Below, in pieces: positions 11,880-23,191 of a stretch of 64,000 bases of DNA; positions within the stretch are counted from its first letter, which is position 1; each line of letters begins with the position of its first letter. The DNA is taken from assembly GCA_024138025.1 (NCBI GenBank), contig JAMXBD010000024.1:1-64000 (forward strand). The letters run 5' to 3'. The notes under the pieces were generated by a model that was given only the letters and a program-made list of their open reading frames with translations, ran no database searches and was not told the origin of the DNA. The DNA is from Combretum micranthum (taxonomy: Eukaryota; Streptophyta; Magnoliopsida; Myrtales; Combretaceae). Made by a program: the position numbers and the translations under genes.

Positions 11880-12350
11880 TGATTTACTAGGATATTCTGA
11901 TGTGGATTATGCTGGTTGCAAAATAGATAGAAAAAGCACGTCTGGTACTTGTCAATTTTTAGGTGACAAATAGTTTCTTGGTCTTCTAAGAAACAAAATT
12001 CTGTTGCCTTATCGACAGCTGAAGCAGAATATGTTTCTATTGGTAATTGTTGTGCTCAATTACTCTGGATTAAACAACAATTGTGTGATTATGGTTTAGT
12101 TTATAAAAATATACCTATTAAATGTGATAACACAAGTGCAATCAATTTAACAAAAAATCCAGTGCACCATTCAAGATCAAAACATATTGAAATTCGACAT
12201 CATTTTATCCGTGATCATGTGGTTAACGGTAACATTGTTGTTGATTTTGTGCCTTCCAATATGCAATTTGCAGATATATTTACAAAACCACTTGATAAAT
12301 TAAATTTTGAATTTATAAGAAATGAGATTGGAATTTGCAATCCTTTTTGA
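11880..12350 (+). pseudogene. Copia RNase H domain
   Basis: GYSDVDYAGCKIDRKSTSG (from about 11890) and then STAEAEYVSIGNCCAQLLWI (about 12013-12075) mark the Copia RNase H with its catalytic Asp and Glu. The 12081-12350 frame ends with KCDNTSAINLTKNPVHHSRSKHI and DIFTKPL, the normal C-terminus of Copia pol. One frameshift near 11970 breaks it. It would degrade the RNA strand during reverse transcription. Confidence 0.87.
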
Positions 12351-12521
12351 ATTTGAACTTATACTTATCTCCTCTTTATTGGAATCTAAAAAGGTCTTTC
12401 CCAAAAAATTTTTTTTACGAGGCGTTCTATTAAACAAGAATTTTTACTTTCAAGGGTTTTACTTCCTCTTCATTTCAATTTCACGAAACTCAAAAACAAG
12501 AAATTCTCATCCTCTTCAACA

Positions 12522-14231
12522 ATGGCGCCCAAAAATTCTGAACGGATAAGACAAAAAACATTCAAAACAAAACCCTCGGATGCTCCACTGGTGATTCGTG
12601 ATGACTCATCAGACTCTGAAAAAACCCTTCGATCCTCAACCCACCAACAACTCGAGAAGTTCGTTCCAAAATGTCTCAGGATTCTAGTAAAAAATCAAAA
12701 GCTTCTGACCAACCTCAAGAGACTCCTTCAGAACCTTTAGTTCAAGAACAATCTGGTTTAGAATCTTCAAGGAGGACTCCTGATAAAGAAAAGAAACTTT
12801 CTTTATCAAGAAAAGGGAAAGAAAAGATCGAACCTGGACAAGGAACATCAAAATCCAAAGGTTCTAAAACAGCTGAGATCACACCTATTGCCAATGGGTC
12901 TCGAAAGAAAAGTGAGGTGTGTGCATGCAGCTTTGTTGATTTCAATTTCTTTGATAGCAATGGATTTTATATAACAGAGTTTTTAGAAAAATAGGATGTG
13001 TGACGCTATGTTCTGTTCAAATGTTAGTATATGGAGAGTGCATAAGGGAATTCTATGAAAATTTAAGTGTTTCATCTGACAATGTGTTGAATTCCAAAGT
13101 GAATAGGCAGAAATTAACTATCTCTAAACAAGATATTGCTCAATGTTTTGATATGGAAGAAGTGAATGATGATATAGAGATTGTTAATTTACCAAGAAAT
13201 GATCTTTTTGCTGCTGTCAATGGAGGTTGGAAATGGATTATGGCAGGGAAGCGATGGTAATGGATTTTGAGCTACTTCCAAGGATTTTGCACAAAATTAT
13301 TATTGAGTGCATTTGTCCAAGAAAAGGAAGCTCAACCTCCATGTCCATAGATCATGCGCAAATTATATTTGCCATGATAAAGAATAAAAGGATTGATATT
13401 GCCTCTCGTATCATTGATCAAATTTGGAGAAATAAGGATAGTATGATATTTGGGAATGTGTTGATGAAAATTTTTGAATTTAAAAGAATCCAATTCCGTC
13501 AAGCTCTTCGAACCTATAAAATTGAAACGGATTGGAAAAGAAATACTTCATCACATGTCCATTTATGTTAGGAACTATCTTTGGTACACAAATGATGGTT
13601 CACATTTTATCGATGAACGTCATAAGACTAAAGATATTCCGTTTGAGTCATCCTCTCCAACAGTTAAAGAGGCAGAGGCACTTTCAGAGGGTGTTCAAGA
13701 AGCTGAGGGTGGAAAATCCAAGAAGCGGAAAATTGGAGAAGTAGGAGAAGGAAGTGGTAGGAGAGTGTCAGTAATTTTGATTTTGACTCTCAAAAACTTG
13801 ATCAAAGACACCATCAAAGAAGAAATGGTATCGGTTCAAAGGTTGCAAAAGAGAAATTAGATTAACATCGATCTGAATTTCAAAAATCTCTTTAAAATAT
13901 TGCAAGAGAAATCAATATTATCAGAACTCTCTTTGATGAGTTTAGAGATAAAGTGAAGACATATCTCAATAATAATGTGACGACATTTGATAAGCTAGTG
14001 CATCAAATGAGGAAAGTTGGGGATTCTGTCACCAAATGGTTTGATAAGTTGGATGTCAACTCTGCAAAATCCACTCAAGTTGTCAAAGATCTTCAAGGAG
14101 AAATTCAGCTATTTTTGAAAGACCAATTTCCTCATTATACTCGACCAGGATCAACTCTCATAGATTTGGATCCTTCTTCACCAAAACCAACTCCCTCATC
14201 TTCAAAGTCTCCATCTCGCAAGAAATTTTAG
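12522..14231 (+). pseudogene. Extra 3' ORF of SIRE-type element (env-like position), broken
   Basis: About 1.7 kb of former coding sequence follows pol, in several frames (12522-12740, 12671-12994, 13000-13260, 13227-13571, 13474-13860, 13953-14231). It begins MAPKNSERIRQKTF, a basic and Ser-rich start. A middle globular part contains LTISKQDIAQCFDMEE and then NGGWKWIM, resembling the putative plant transposon protein family. The end is Lys/Glu-rich with a Pro/Ser tail (PSSPKPTPSSSKSPSRKK). SIRE/Maximus elements are known for such an extra ORF, often called envelope-like from its position. I see no convincing signal peptide or transmembrane segment, so an envelope role is not supported here; a DNA- or RNA-binding accessory protein is as likely. 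Confidence 0.6.
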
Positions 14232-14422
14232 TTTACTCACTTTTATTTTTGAAGAGACAAAATATTATTTTCTATTTTCTTAACAGACTTTTGATACATT
14301 AAGTTTTTTTTTTTTTATGCATAATCTGAGGGGAGATTCCTTTTGATGATAACAAAAAAGGGGAGAAGTGTGATAAGTGTGCTGAATATGTGTGCGTGTG
14401 ATGTGCTATGTGTGTGTGTGTA

Positions 14423-14607
14423 ATGTGTTGAATGTTTAAATATGCATGATTAAATGATTGCATGATAGGTGAATGTGCTGAATGTGCTGATAATTGTAGT
14501 AATGAAATGTGTGTTGTGTGATGTGTTGAATGTTTAAATATGCATGATTAAATGATTGCATGACAGGTGAATGTGCTGAATGTGCTGATAATTGTAGTAA
14601 TGAAATG
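14423..14607 (+). repeat. 98-bp tandem duplication in Copia 3' UTR
   Basis: Two copies start with ATGTGTTGAATG at 14423 and 14521. They differ at very few bases (for example GATAGG versus GACAGG), so the duplication is recent. Its flank is a GTGTGT-rich stretch (14390-14420) that probably promoted slippage or unequal exchange. Confidence 0.88.
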
Positions 14608-14720
14608 CTGATTTCTTTTTTATTTCTTTTGGGATGTGATATCTTCTTGCTAGAAAATGAGTGATGAAAATTGAATAAGACATAATATGATATAACTTTG
14701 CTTGTGTTTTGTCATCATCA

Positions 14721-14733
14721 AAAAGCAGGAGAA
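14721..14733 (+). other. Copia polypurine tract
   Basis: AAAAGCAGGAGAA lies directly before the 3' LTR and would prime plus-strand DNA. One C interrupts the purines. A second purine run (AAAAAAGGGGAGAAG, about 14354-14368) could be an additional tract. Confidence 0.75.
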
Positions 14734-16162
14734 TGATGAAATTATTCTAATATGATTTTGATGATAACAAAAGAGAAATGATCTATTTGATATAATTGTT
14801 TAAGGAATGCAAACTTTGTATATTATATGCTTGGATATTTTTATATGTGTCAGAAGTTATTTCAGAATCTTAATTTGGATATAATTAGACAGAAACTTTT
14901 TCAAAATCTTTGAAACAAGTGGAAATTTTTCAAAAGCATTTTCAAAACCTTTTAAAGATTTACGTGTTGTTCTTCAAAGCTTTCATCCGGTTGAAGATAT
15001 GATATTTTCAAGGCCTAGCTCCACGTGTCAAGTATATTTGGGTAATATACTTGATGTGTTTCACTTAAGTTGGTTTTATATCAAGGGGATAATTCTTTTA
15101 AAGATCTACGTGTCTTATAAGTTTTTTTTCTTTCTTGACGTTGTTGATGTGATACGGATTTATAGAAATTGTTCTCCCGATTTTATGAGAATAATGTGTT
15201 CCTAAGAATCAATAAAATCAGTTGGTAAAGATAATATTCTGGATAAGTAAAATCTTAATGTTTACGAAATATGTGAAGTGGATAAAAGTCTGATTTTTTA
15301 TGGATACGGTCAAATAATTTTTATTAACCGAGATATTAGGAATTTTTTTTTTAACAATTTTTTTAATCTTGAAAAAGATATATCTGCTGGTTGTTATCAA
15401 ATAAAGGACAAAATTAAATATATCTTGTTGCCGATATCTTTTGAAGAAAGAGTTATCCATCAACAAACTTTTGAACGTTCAAATCAGCTGGAAGATGAGA
15501 ACAAATCTTTTGCAAGCCGAGAATCTGGGAAACAATCCTCATCCTTGAGATATTTTATTTAAAACGTCGTAGAAGAAAAAAGAAGAGAATTTTTTCTAAT
15601 TTTCAAAATATCCTCTCGTGACACTCATCTGAAAAAGAAAAAGAGAGCTTTTGGTTATCTTCTAATTAGTTTTTGTTGAACGACAACATCCTTCAAGTTT
15701 TACTTGTGATCAGAAACTTCAACAATCCATCTTTTGCTTTCATTCTTTGAATTCTTTTATTGTAATAGGACGATCTTGTAGACGCCTTCTTTGATAATTA
15801 GATCAGTTACAAGTTAGACTCTGTAGATCGATTAAAGCTAGATGATAGTAGTGAGAATCGAGCAGAGCGAATTGCACTATCTTATAATTTTGGATTTATT
15901 GATATAGTGAAACACAACCCGTAGGTTAACGGGGTCCCCTGCGTGGAGCTGGAAGAGTGGACTGACGCACAAGGCGAAACCACTATAAATCTCTTGCTTG
16001 ATTCTCTTAATCTCTCTCTATTTATTTCAACAATTTACTTTATAGCAATTTAATTGTTCATATTGTTCTCATCTATTAAAACCAAAGGGAAGTGATGTTA
16101 AAAGTTAAATTTTTTTTAATAATTAATTCAACCCCCCTTCTTGATTATTATTCAGGACAACA
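14734..16162 (+). repeat. Copia 3' LTR
   Basis: Starts TGATGAAATTATTC after the polypurine tract and ends GGACAACA before the target copy CTATC. Compared with the 5' LTR it shows several CAG-to-CAA differences clustered at 14900-14945. Confidence 0.93.
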
Positions 16163-16540
16163 CTATCAACGACCAACATACGATGACATATCAGGTTGGG
16201 CGAATCCTATATGTAACGTTGACTACATAAGCAGGCATTCAAACAGTAAGTTTCACTATATTGGCCATAAACAATTCTTGCCTCCAAAGACATAAATGGT
16301 GCCGCGAAAGCACAAGTTTCAAAGACATCATAGAAACGAAGGTTCGGCTAAGAGATTTGACTGGGGCAGACATTATGGATCAATTGAGTCGGTATGAGCA
16401 TGTCATATTGGGAAAAATGCAAAAGTGGATCGGTGATTGAAAGAACAAAGATGGTACAAACCAGTGTAGAAGCCGGTTGCCATATTAGAATGAACTGCAC
16501 ATATGACATAACCTTGACGTGATGCATATTGAAAAGAATA
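16163..16540 (+). pseudogene. TNP2-like CACTA transposase, continuation (broken)
   Basis: Starts with the duplicated CTATC and continues the transposase interrupted at 5866: NDDISGWANPICNVD-like text, IGHKQFLPPKT (about 16258-16293) matching the GHRRFLP motif of TNP2, a basic W/H-rich part, and finally LDVMHIEKN (about 16510-16540), the well-conserved DVMHIEKN motif. Stops and frameshifts are present. The frame ends abruptly at 16540 where unrelated sequence starts TGATAAGAG. Together with 4645-5866 this makes roughly 1.6 kb of one transposase gene. Confidence 0.82.
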
Positions 16541-17640
16541 TGATAAGAGTCATGAGACCCTTAATCTTTGTGCTTATTTAGACATATTTTTTATGCAATT
16601 TTTGTGATTTGTTGAAGAAAAGGACACTTATTTTGTAGAAAAAAAATCATGTCAGGGATTAAAGAGCTCATTTTGAAGATTTCATGATGATCTAACAGAA
16701 ATTAAGGAGAATTAATCAAGTTTCGACTAATTTTAGAAGAGGAACAAAGTTTCTTATTTCATCCTCACCTTTAACATGGCCATGCTAAACATTAGGGGTA
16801 AGATCAGAAGCATCAGAAGTGAAAAAATTTTCAGCCTCACCTCCGGCATGGCCATGTAGAACGCCAAGGATGAAAACAACAAGCATCAGAGGCAAAAATT
16901 GAGCATTCTAACTTCATCCCTATCCCGATCCTGGCCATATTTGATGCCCATGATAACTTGGGTTTATGAGAAAACTATAAATAGTGCCATGTTTTCTTAT
17001 TTTAGAAGTTTTAGATCATTTTAAGCCTTAAGAGAGAAATTACGAAGGAAAACACAAAGAACTTGCTGGAGAACCACTCGAATATCATAAGACATCAATT
17101 AGGGTTTTTTCTTTCTATCATGATTCTTTCTATTTCCTCTAGATCTATTGTTCTTATTGTAAATCCTATGGAGGAATAGATTCTTATACTCTTCATCTTG
17201 TGAAGCCCTAACCATGTGAATTGAATTGTATTTTATTGCTTCTTTTTCCCTGTATTTTGTCATGTTTTCGGGAATAGGGAAAATGTTTAGAATCGGAATT
17301 GGAGTATAGCTAGCCAAATTTTGGGGACAAAAATCTTGATGTAATATTTGTATGGCTCGCTAAAGTAATGAAAGATCGCTTTATTTCAAAGGAAAGGAGT
17401 TGTGAAAAGCATGCATGCTAGCATGAGGCATAAAGAACATTAACCGCATATAGATTGCATGAGCATTCATTCATTCACATTATTGTTATGAAATTTCAAC
17501 TTGTTACTCTATGTGTGAATTCTTTTATTCTCCTTATGATTATATGAATTTATGAAATTCCATTTCTTTCTAAGTTTGATTTCCAAATTTTCGCAATTTT
17601 TGAACTTTGTTAACAAATCTAGTCCTTTTGAAATCTAAAA
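16541..17640 (+). mobile_element. Probable LTR fragment of another retroelement
   Basis: The sequence starts TGATAAGAGTCATGAGACCC exactly where the CACTA reading frame stops, carries a TATA-like CTATAAATAG at 16975, and has no protein similarity. Two to three imperfect repeats of about 72-80 bp around the word CATGGCCATG (16768, 16839, 16921) precede the TATA. The palindrome GCATGCATGC lies at about 17410. The layout resembles the 5' LTR of a large plant Gypsy element, but I could not find its end, a PBS or a partner, so the class is a guess. The right boundary with G1 is approximate. Confidence 0.45.
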
Positions 17641-17798
17641 CCTCCTAAGAATACTAAAAATTCATTAAACAATGTATAAACAGACGAAACCGACGGATTC
17701 GGAATCGGGAACAGGAGTCTCTTCCGAATGAAGCCGATCAACCGGCTGCACCTCCACCTAACCCTCAGGGAGTTGCGCCTCAAAATCAACAGGGTGAT

Positions 17799-19067
17799 GT
17801 GTTAAATGCGATTGGACAATTGGCCAATCTTCTGAACACCTTCATCCAAAATCAGAAGGTTCAGAACCCGCACCCAGGGCAAAGTGCCCGGGATTCGGCC
17901 CCACATCCACCACCCGCAGATCATCGGGAAATGACTGCAGAGGCACCGGCTCCACAAGAGGAGCATTCCTATAATGTGCCATTGCCGCCACCCCCGCCAT
18001 ACAGGAGACCCCACCGAAGCTCCTTACCGGACTTTATTAAGAGCAACCGGTATTTTGATGGAGCATTCGGTAAACCAGATGAAGCCGAGGACTGGTTAGC
18101 TCAAATTGAGCGTTCTTTTGCTGCATATGAGATTCCACCTTATCTGCAGTTGGAATATGGAACATATATGCTGAGGTATAACGCGAGGGTCTGGTGGGAC
18201 TCCAAGAGAAGGAACTTGACTTCCCCGGTCACTTGGGAAACCTTTCGCCGGGAATTTCTGAACAATTATTTTCCCTCCAGCTTGAGAGTGAAATATAGTG
18301 CTGATTTCCTCCATGTTAAGCAAAAGGGGAGGACAGTAGAACAGTATGAAACCGAGTTCGTTCACTTGCTGCAGTATGCACCTGAGTCTTTCAGGGATAG
18401 TGAAGAATTGAAGAAGCAAGTATTTCTGGGAGGCTTAGATGAGGAATTGCGGATCAAGTTGGAAGAGTTTGGAGTTAGGACATATCCTGAAATGGTAGAG
18501 AAGGCCCGGGTAATTGAAGGGGCCAGAAAAAGGAAGTACCAGGAGCCTGAAAAGAGGGTATTTGGAAAGAGGCCGTTTGACGCCTCGAGTTCAGGATTCA
18601 AAGGAAAGAGGTACAGACCGTACCAGGGGTTTAAGGATGAGTCTAGTAGTAAGCCGACCCAGATTAAGACCAATGTCACGTGCTGGAAATGTAAGGGGAC
18701 GCATGCTCCCAGGCAATGTCCGCTGTTGAGGAATAAATGTTACTTTTGTGGTGATGCTGGCCACATGGTTTATACATGCCCGAAGAAGCTGGCCGTGACT
18801 TGCTTTGTTTGTAAGGAAAAGGGACACCTAGCCTCTGAATGTCCCCAGCGGAAAAGCGTGGCCGCTCGACCCTTTGGAACTTCAAGTAATACCAACCCCA
18901 TGAGGTCGGGTAACAAAAGTGGGAGCCGAGCAGCTTCAGCAATGCATGGGATGAGGTTATATAACTTCGAAGGCCAGTGGATGGTAGAGGAAGATGAGGA
19001 GGAGGATGTGGAATTGGCAGCTCTGGATCAAAGCGAAGGCGCTGATAGCGGCCTGGTGACAGGTTAG
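17799..19067 (+). pseudogene. G1 gag with three zinc knuckles
   Basis: The frame is open upstream to about 17680 without a Met; the GTG at 17799 is only the first start-like codon, so the true N-terminus is lost. A Pro-rich N-terminal part (residues 30-75) is followed by the retrotransposon gag capsid domain, about residues 80-245 (SNRYFDGAFGKPDEAEDWLA, VWWDSKRR, FRREFLNNYFP, QYETEFVHLLQYAP). Zinc knuckles start near residues 295 (CWKCKGTHAPRQC, short CX2CX3HX4C form), 314 (CYFCGDAGHMVYTC) and 335 (CFVCKEKGHLASEC). The C-terminus is acidic (VEEDEEEDVE). At 422 codons this is the best-preserved frame of the element. It ends with TAG at 19065, whereas gag and pol are usually continuous in this clade. 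Confidence 0.85.
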
Positions 19068-19205
19068 TAACAGAAACCCTCCTTAGCTAAAATTTAAGTT
19101 ATTTTGAATTGTTGCCTGAATGAAATTGAATATGTTATGGGAAAGCTGGAAGTAGGAACCCTATGTAGATAGCCTTAAGAGTGTTGTAGGGTTCATATGT
19201 GATGG

Positions 19206-19760
19206 ATATTTGTTGACCTCAGGACACATACGGGTGAATAGCGTGGAGGCCTATGTTTTATTTGACACGGCGACTCACTCATTCATCACCAATAGTTTGG
19301 CTAACCAACTGGGATTACCTATAGCCACAACTACTGTTAGTTTGAGGATTAAGACCCACGGAAGTGTTGTGTCAACCCGAGAATTTTAAAGGATTGTCCG
19401 TTGGAAGTTCATGGACACAGCTCCAAAAGCGATTTAATAATATTGGAATGAATAAATACGAAGTTATCCTCGGAATGAGTTGGCTAAGCAAGGTAAAAGC
19501 AATAGTGGATTGTCAAAAGAAAACAGTGAGTTTCTATGATCAAATGGGGGAAAAAGTAGAATTTGTGGGAGAAACCCTAGTCCCGAGAAGGTTTGGTGTA
19601 AACTCGTTTGAGTTGATGATGGAGGATGAAGAGATAATACCAATTGAAGGTGTCTTGGATGAAGAGGAAACCCGTGAGGAAAGGGATATACCAGTGGTAA
19701 ATGAATATTTGGATGTGTTTCCAGAGATTTGCCAGGATTACCACCAAAAGAGAAATTGAT
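19206..19760 (+). pseudogene. G1 retropepsin and linker (active site damaged)
   Basis: LTSGHIRVNSVEAYVLFDTA then THSFITNSLANQLGLP corresponds to the Gypsy protease. The catalytic D-T-G triplet reads D-T-A, because one codon is missing compared with the usual FDTGATHSFI pattern; the deletion is in frame at about 19268. Frameshifts follow near 19370-19440, and the later part (KYEVILGMSWLSKVKAIVDC) is in the frame 19364-19759. The linker continues to [10 protein letters not shown], the usual start of the RT region. Confidence 0.8.
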
Positions 19761-20420
19761 TTTGAGATTGTTTTGGCTCCAAACACCGAACCGATATCCA
19801 AAGCACCATACCGGATGGCACCGGCTGAGTTGAAGGAGCTAAAGACACAGTTGCAAGAACTTTTGGATCAAAAATTATAAGACCAAGTGTATCGCCATGG
19901 GGCGCACCCGTTTTGTTTGTAAAGAAGAAAGATGGATCGATGAGATTGTGTATCGACTATCGTGAGTTGAATAAAGTGACTGTCAAGAATCGGTATCCCT
20001 TGCCAAGAATTGATGATTTGTTTGATCAACTGCAAGGGGCTTGTGTGTTTTCACGCATTGATTTGCGTTCGGGATATCAAGTTGAGGATTAAGCCTGAGG
20101 ATGTACCAAAGACGGCTTTTCGTACTCGTTATGGACACTACGAGTTCTGGTAATGTCGTTCGGGCTGACTAATGCACCAGCTGCATTTATGGACCTTATG
20201 AATAGAGTCTATAAGCCACTTTTGGATAAGTGTGTGATAGTCTTCATAGACGATCCTCATATATTCGAAGACCAAAGAGCAACACGAGGAACATCTTCGT
20301 TTGGCGTTGCAAACCTTAGGGATAACAAGCTGTACGCCAAGCTGTCCAAATGTGATTTTTGGTTGGAAAATATCATTTCTTGGACATGTAGTAACCGGTG
20401 GGGATATCAGTTGACCCCGA
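19760..20420 (+). pseudogene. G1 reverse transcriptase
   Basis: Recognisable pieces: [20 protein letters not shown] (19794-19860), the [15 protein letters not shown] region (about 19945), [40 protein letters not shown], then [20 protein letters not shown] (from 20153) and the catalytic box VIVFIDD (about 20240). After the box the family sequence is damaged (DPHIFEDQ). There are at least five frame changes in 660 bp, several explained by single-base losses, and one in-frame stop after LLDQKL. Confidence 0.82.
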
Positions 20421-21000
20421 AAAGATCAAGGCTGTAGTGGATTGGAAACCACCGCAAACGGTTACCGAAGTAAGAAGTTTCTTGGGATTAGCTGGCTACT
20501 ATCGCAAGTTTGTGAAGGACTTCTCTAAGATAGCCAAGCCACTGACTCAATTGACTCAAAAGAATGAGAAATTGTTTGGACGGACAAGAGGGAACAGAGC
20601 TTTCAGGAATTGAAACGACGATTGGTATCGGCACCGATCTTAGTTTTACCAGACCCAGAAAAGTCCTATACGGTGCACAGTGACGCCTCAAGGAATGGCC
20701 TTGGATGTGTCTTGATGCAGGAAGGGAAAGTTATTGCATATGCTTCTCGGCAATTGAGACCACATGAGCAGAACTACCCTACACATGATTTGGAATTAGC
20801 TGCCGTTGTCTTCGCTTTGAAGCTATGGAGACATTATCTATATGGACAAAGGTGTGAGATATACACGGATCATAAAAGTCTTAAATACCTGTTCACACAG
20901 AAAGAGCTAAACATGAGACAAAGGAGATGGCTGGAATTAATAAAAGATTATGATCTGGGAATAAATTACTGTCCAGGGAAAGTTAATGCGGTCGGATGCC
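20398..21000 (+). pseudogene. G1 RT connection and RNase H
   Basis: [20 protein letters not shown] (about 20500-20560) is the RT thumb end. The RNase H follows in the frame 20610-21062: [20 protein letters not shown] with the first catalytic Asp, [20 protein letters not shown] with the Glu, and [12 protein letters not shown] with the third Asp. The region ends near [12 protein letters not shown]. The RNase H itself is almost unbroken; one shift near 20610 separates it from the thumb. Confidence 0.85.
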
Positions 21001-22061
21001 CTAAGTCGGAAGAATCACGGGGAAGTAGCCGCCTTGATCACAAGTCAAAGAGATTTGATTAAGGAGTTTGAGAAGCTAAGGATTGAGTTCATAGACCAAA
21101 GCGCTGAGCTTGAGATATCCAACCTGGCACTGGAACCGACCCTCATAGAGAGAATCAAGGAAGCCCAAAGGTATGACGAGGTGATACAAAAGATAAAAAG
21201 GGAAACCCAAGCAGGAAAGTACCTTGACTTTGCCATAGATGATGAGGACGTGATCAGAATGAAGGGAAGACTGTGCGTGCCAGAGGATGAGGAGTTGAGG
21301 AAAGAAATAATGGGTGAAGCTCATAACTCCGGATATACCATGCATCCGGGAGGTACCAAAATGTATCAAGATTTGAAAAGCCGCTATTGGTGGAATGGCA
21401 TGAAGCGAGATGTGGCAGATTATGTAATGAAATGTCCGGTATGTCAACAGGTGAAGGTAGAGCACCAGAGACCGGGTGGATTGCTAAAGCCTTTACCTAT
21501 TCCTGAATGGAAGTGGGATCAGATATCCATGGATTTTGTGTGTGGTTTTCCCAAGACTCCATCTGGTTGTGATGCAATATGGGTGATAGTGGATCGGTTA
21601 ACCAAGTCGGCGCATTTCTTACCCATAAATATGACCTACTCAATGGAAAGATTAGCCAAGATCTATATCAGAGAGATCGTATGGTTACATGGCATACCTG
21701 CAGGGATTATTTCCGATAGAGACCCGAGATTTGTGTCCAATTTTGGACAAGCCTGCAAAAGAGCTTGGGCACTAAATTGCATTTTAGTACGGCTTATCAC
21801 CCTCAGACAGATGGACAGTCTGAGCGGACGATCCAAACCCTGGAAGACATGCTGAGAGCGTGTGCCTTGGAATTCAAAGGGAGTTGGGATAGTCATGTAC
21901 ATCTAATTGAGTTTGCCTACAATAACAGCTATCACTCCACCATTCAGATGCCACCGTATGAAGCTCTGTATGGACGGCGCTGTAGATCCCCTTTGTTTTG
22001 GGATGAAGTGGAAAAGGTAGCTATTGGGCCGGAATTGGTACAAGAAGCCCAGATAAAGTGA
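20986..22061 (+). pseudogene. G1 integrase
   Basis: RSDALSRK links to the integrase. The H-H-C-C zinc domain is seen as AHNSGYTMHPGG...CPVCQQV (21319-21450). The catalytic core has its first Asp in ISMDFVCGFPKT (about 21523-21560), its second Asp in GIISDRDPRF (about 21706-21730), and the Glu in [17 protein letters not shown] in the next frame (21765-22061). A frameshift near 21760 lies between the second Asp and the Glu. The tail EALYGRRCRSPLFW is intact. It would insert cDNA and, with the chromodomain, steer it to methylated chromatin. Confidence 0.87.
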
Positions 22062-22118
22062 GGTTGATTCAGCGGAAAATGAAAGAAGCTCAGGGACCGG
22101 CAAAAGAGTTAGGCATAC

Positions 22119-22600
22119 TTGAAAAGAAGAGAACTTGAATTCAAGGTGGGTGATCATGTGTACCTAAAGATAAACCCGATTAAAAGTATTAAGAGGATGC
22201 GTACACAAGGGAAGTTAAGCCCGAGATACATTGGACCTTTTGAAATCTTGGAAAGGGTCGGAGATCTGGCATATCGGCTAGCCCTGCCACCAAATTTGTC
22301 CGGGATCCACAATGTATTCCATGTGTCAGTATTGAGGAGGTACGTTGCCGACCCGGAAAGGATTCTGGAGTTGGAACCAATTCAGCTGAAGGAAAACCTG
22401 ACATATGAGGAACACCCAGTGAAGATATTATAAGAAAACTCAAAGGCTACGAAACAAAGACATTCACTACGTTAAAGTGTTATGGAGGAATCATGCCTTT
22501 GAGGAAGCAACCTGGGAAGCTGAAGACGAAATCCGGAGGAAGTACCCCGAGTATTTGAAGGACAAGGTACGTCAGTTCCGTTTTGAGGACAAAACTTTAT
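22119..22600 (+). pseudogene. G1 integrase C-terminus and chromodomain
   Basis: The GPY/F module is present: VGDHVYLKINPIKSIKRM, then LSPRYIGPFEILERVGDLAY and HNVFHVSVLRRYV (22140-22345). After a shift near 22430 comes a chromodomain-like end, HYVKVLWRNHAFEEATWEAE followed by DEIRRKYPEYL (about 22467-22560). A chromodomain at this place defines chromoviruses and binds modified histone H3, guiding insertion into heterochromatin, which agrees with the nested setting. Confidence 0.85.
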
Positions 22601-22602
22601 TT

Positions 22603-22615
22603 AAGGTGGGGAGGT
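22603..22615 (+). other. G1 polypurine tract
   Basis: AAGGTGGGGAGGT directly precedes the LTR start TGTAAACCCC and would prime plus-strand synthesis. Two T interrupt it. Confidence 0.75.
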
Positions 22616-23191
22616 TGTAAACCCCGGTATTCTCAGTAGTTAAGAAACCCCGGGAATTGGAAGCGAAACCCTAATCCGGTCCAGTTTGAGTCTAGTGAGA
22701 GGAGCTAGGAACCCTAAATCCGGCTTTCCTTCGGTTTCATAATAAAAGAAGTTTTATAAAGTAAATGAAGTTGAATTATTGTTCTAAAGTATATTTTAGA
22801 CCTTTGAAAGTTTTAAATTCGGGAATTTTTCAATTCCGGGCCTTCCCGAGCTCAATTACGGAAAAGCGTGCCCCGGACCACGGATTCAGAAAAATGTTCC
22901 GGAATATTCATTAGAACCGTAATTTTATAAGGATTCCAAAAATATCAATTTTATAATTTTCCGAGCTATAAAAATTACAGTTATAGCTTTTCCCGTGTTT
23001 CGTTACAACCGGTAAAGTAGATGTCTTGTCTACTATTCACAAGTACAACCTACACTACACACTACCCATACCCTATTCTTACATCCTTACAACTACTCAT
23101 TTCAATTTTCTTTTCCAATGAATTTTGTCTCTTAATAATTATCACATTTATTACATTTTAATTACTAAATTACAAAATATCAAATTTCAAA

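Larger units (their letters stand above)
5867..16162 (+). mobile_element. Complete SIRE/Maximus-like Ty1-Copia retrotransposon
   Basis: The 10,296-bp element has LTRs of 1431 and 1429 bp that begin TGATGAAATT and end in CA. It is flanked by the direct target duplication CTATC (5862-5866 and 16163-16167). Order inside: PBS, gag with zinc knuckles, protease, integrase, RT, RNase H (Copia order), then an extra 1.7-kb coding region after pol, a 3' UTR and a polypurine tract. Size, gag sequence, Met-tRNA PBS and the extra 3' region fit the SIRE/Maximus lineage. It disrupts the CACTA transposase, so it is the younger of the two. Stops and frameshifts in every region make it non-autonomous. Confidence 0.93.

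Noticed and set aside
18096..18942. Minus-strand frames of 70-107 codons over G1 gag
   Set aside because: Shadows of the gag coding strand.
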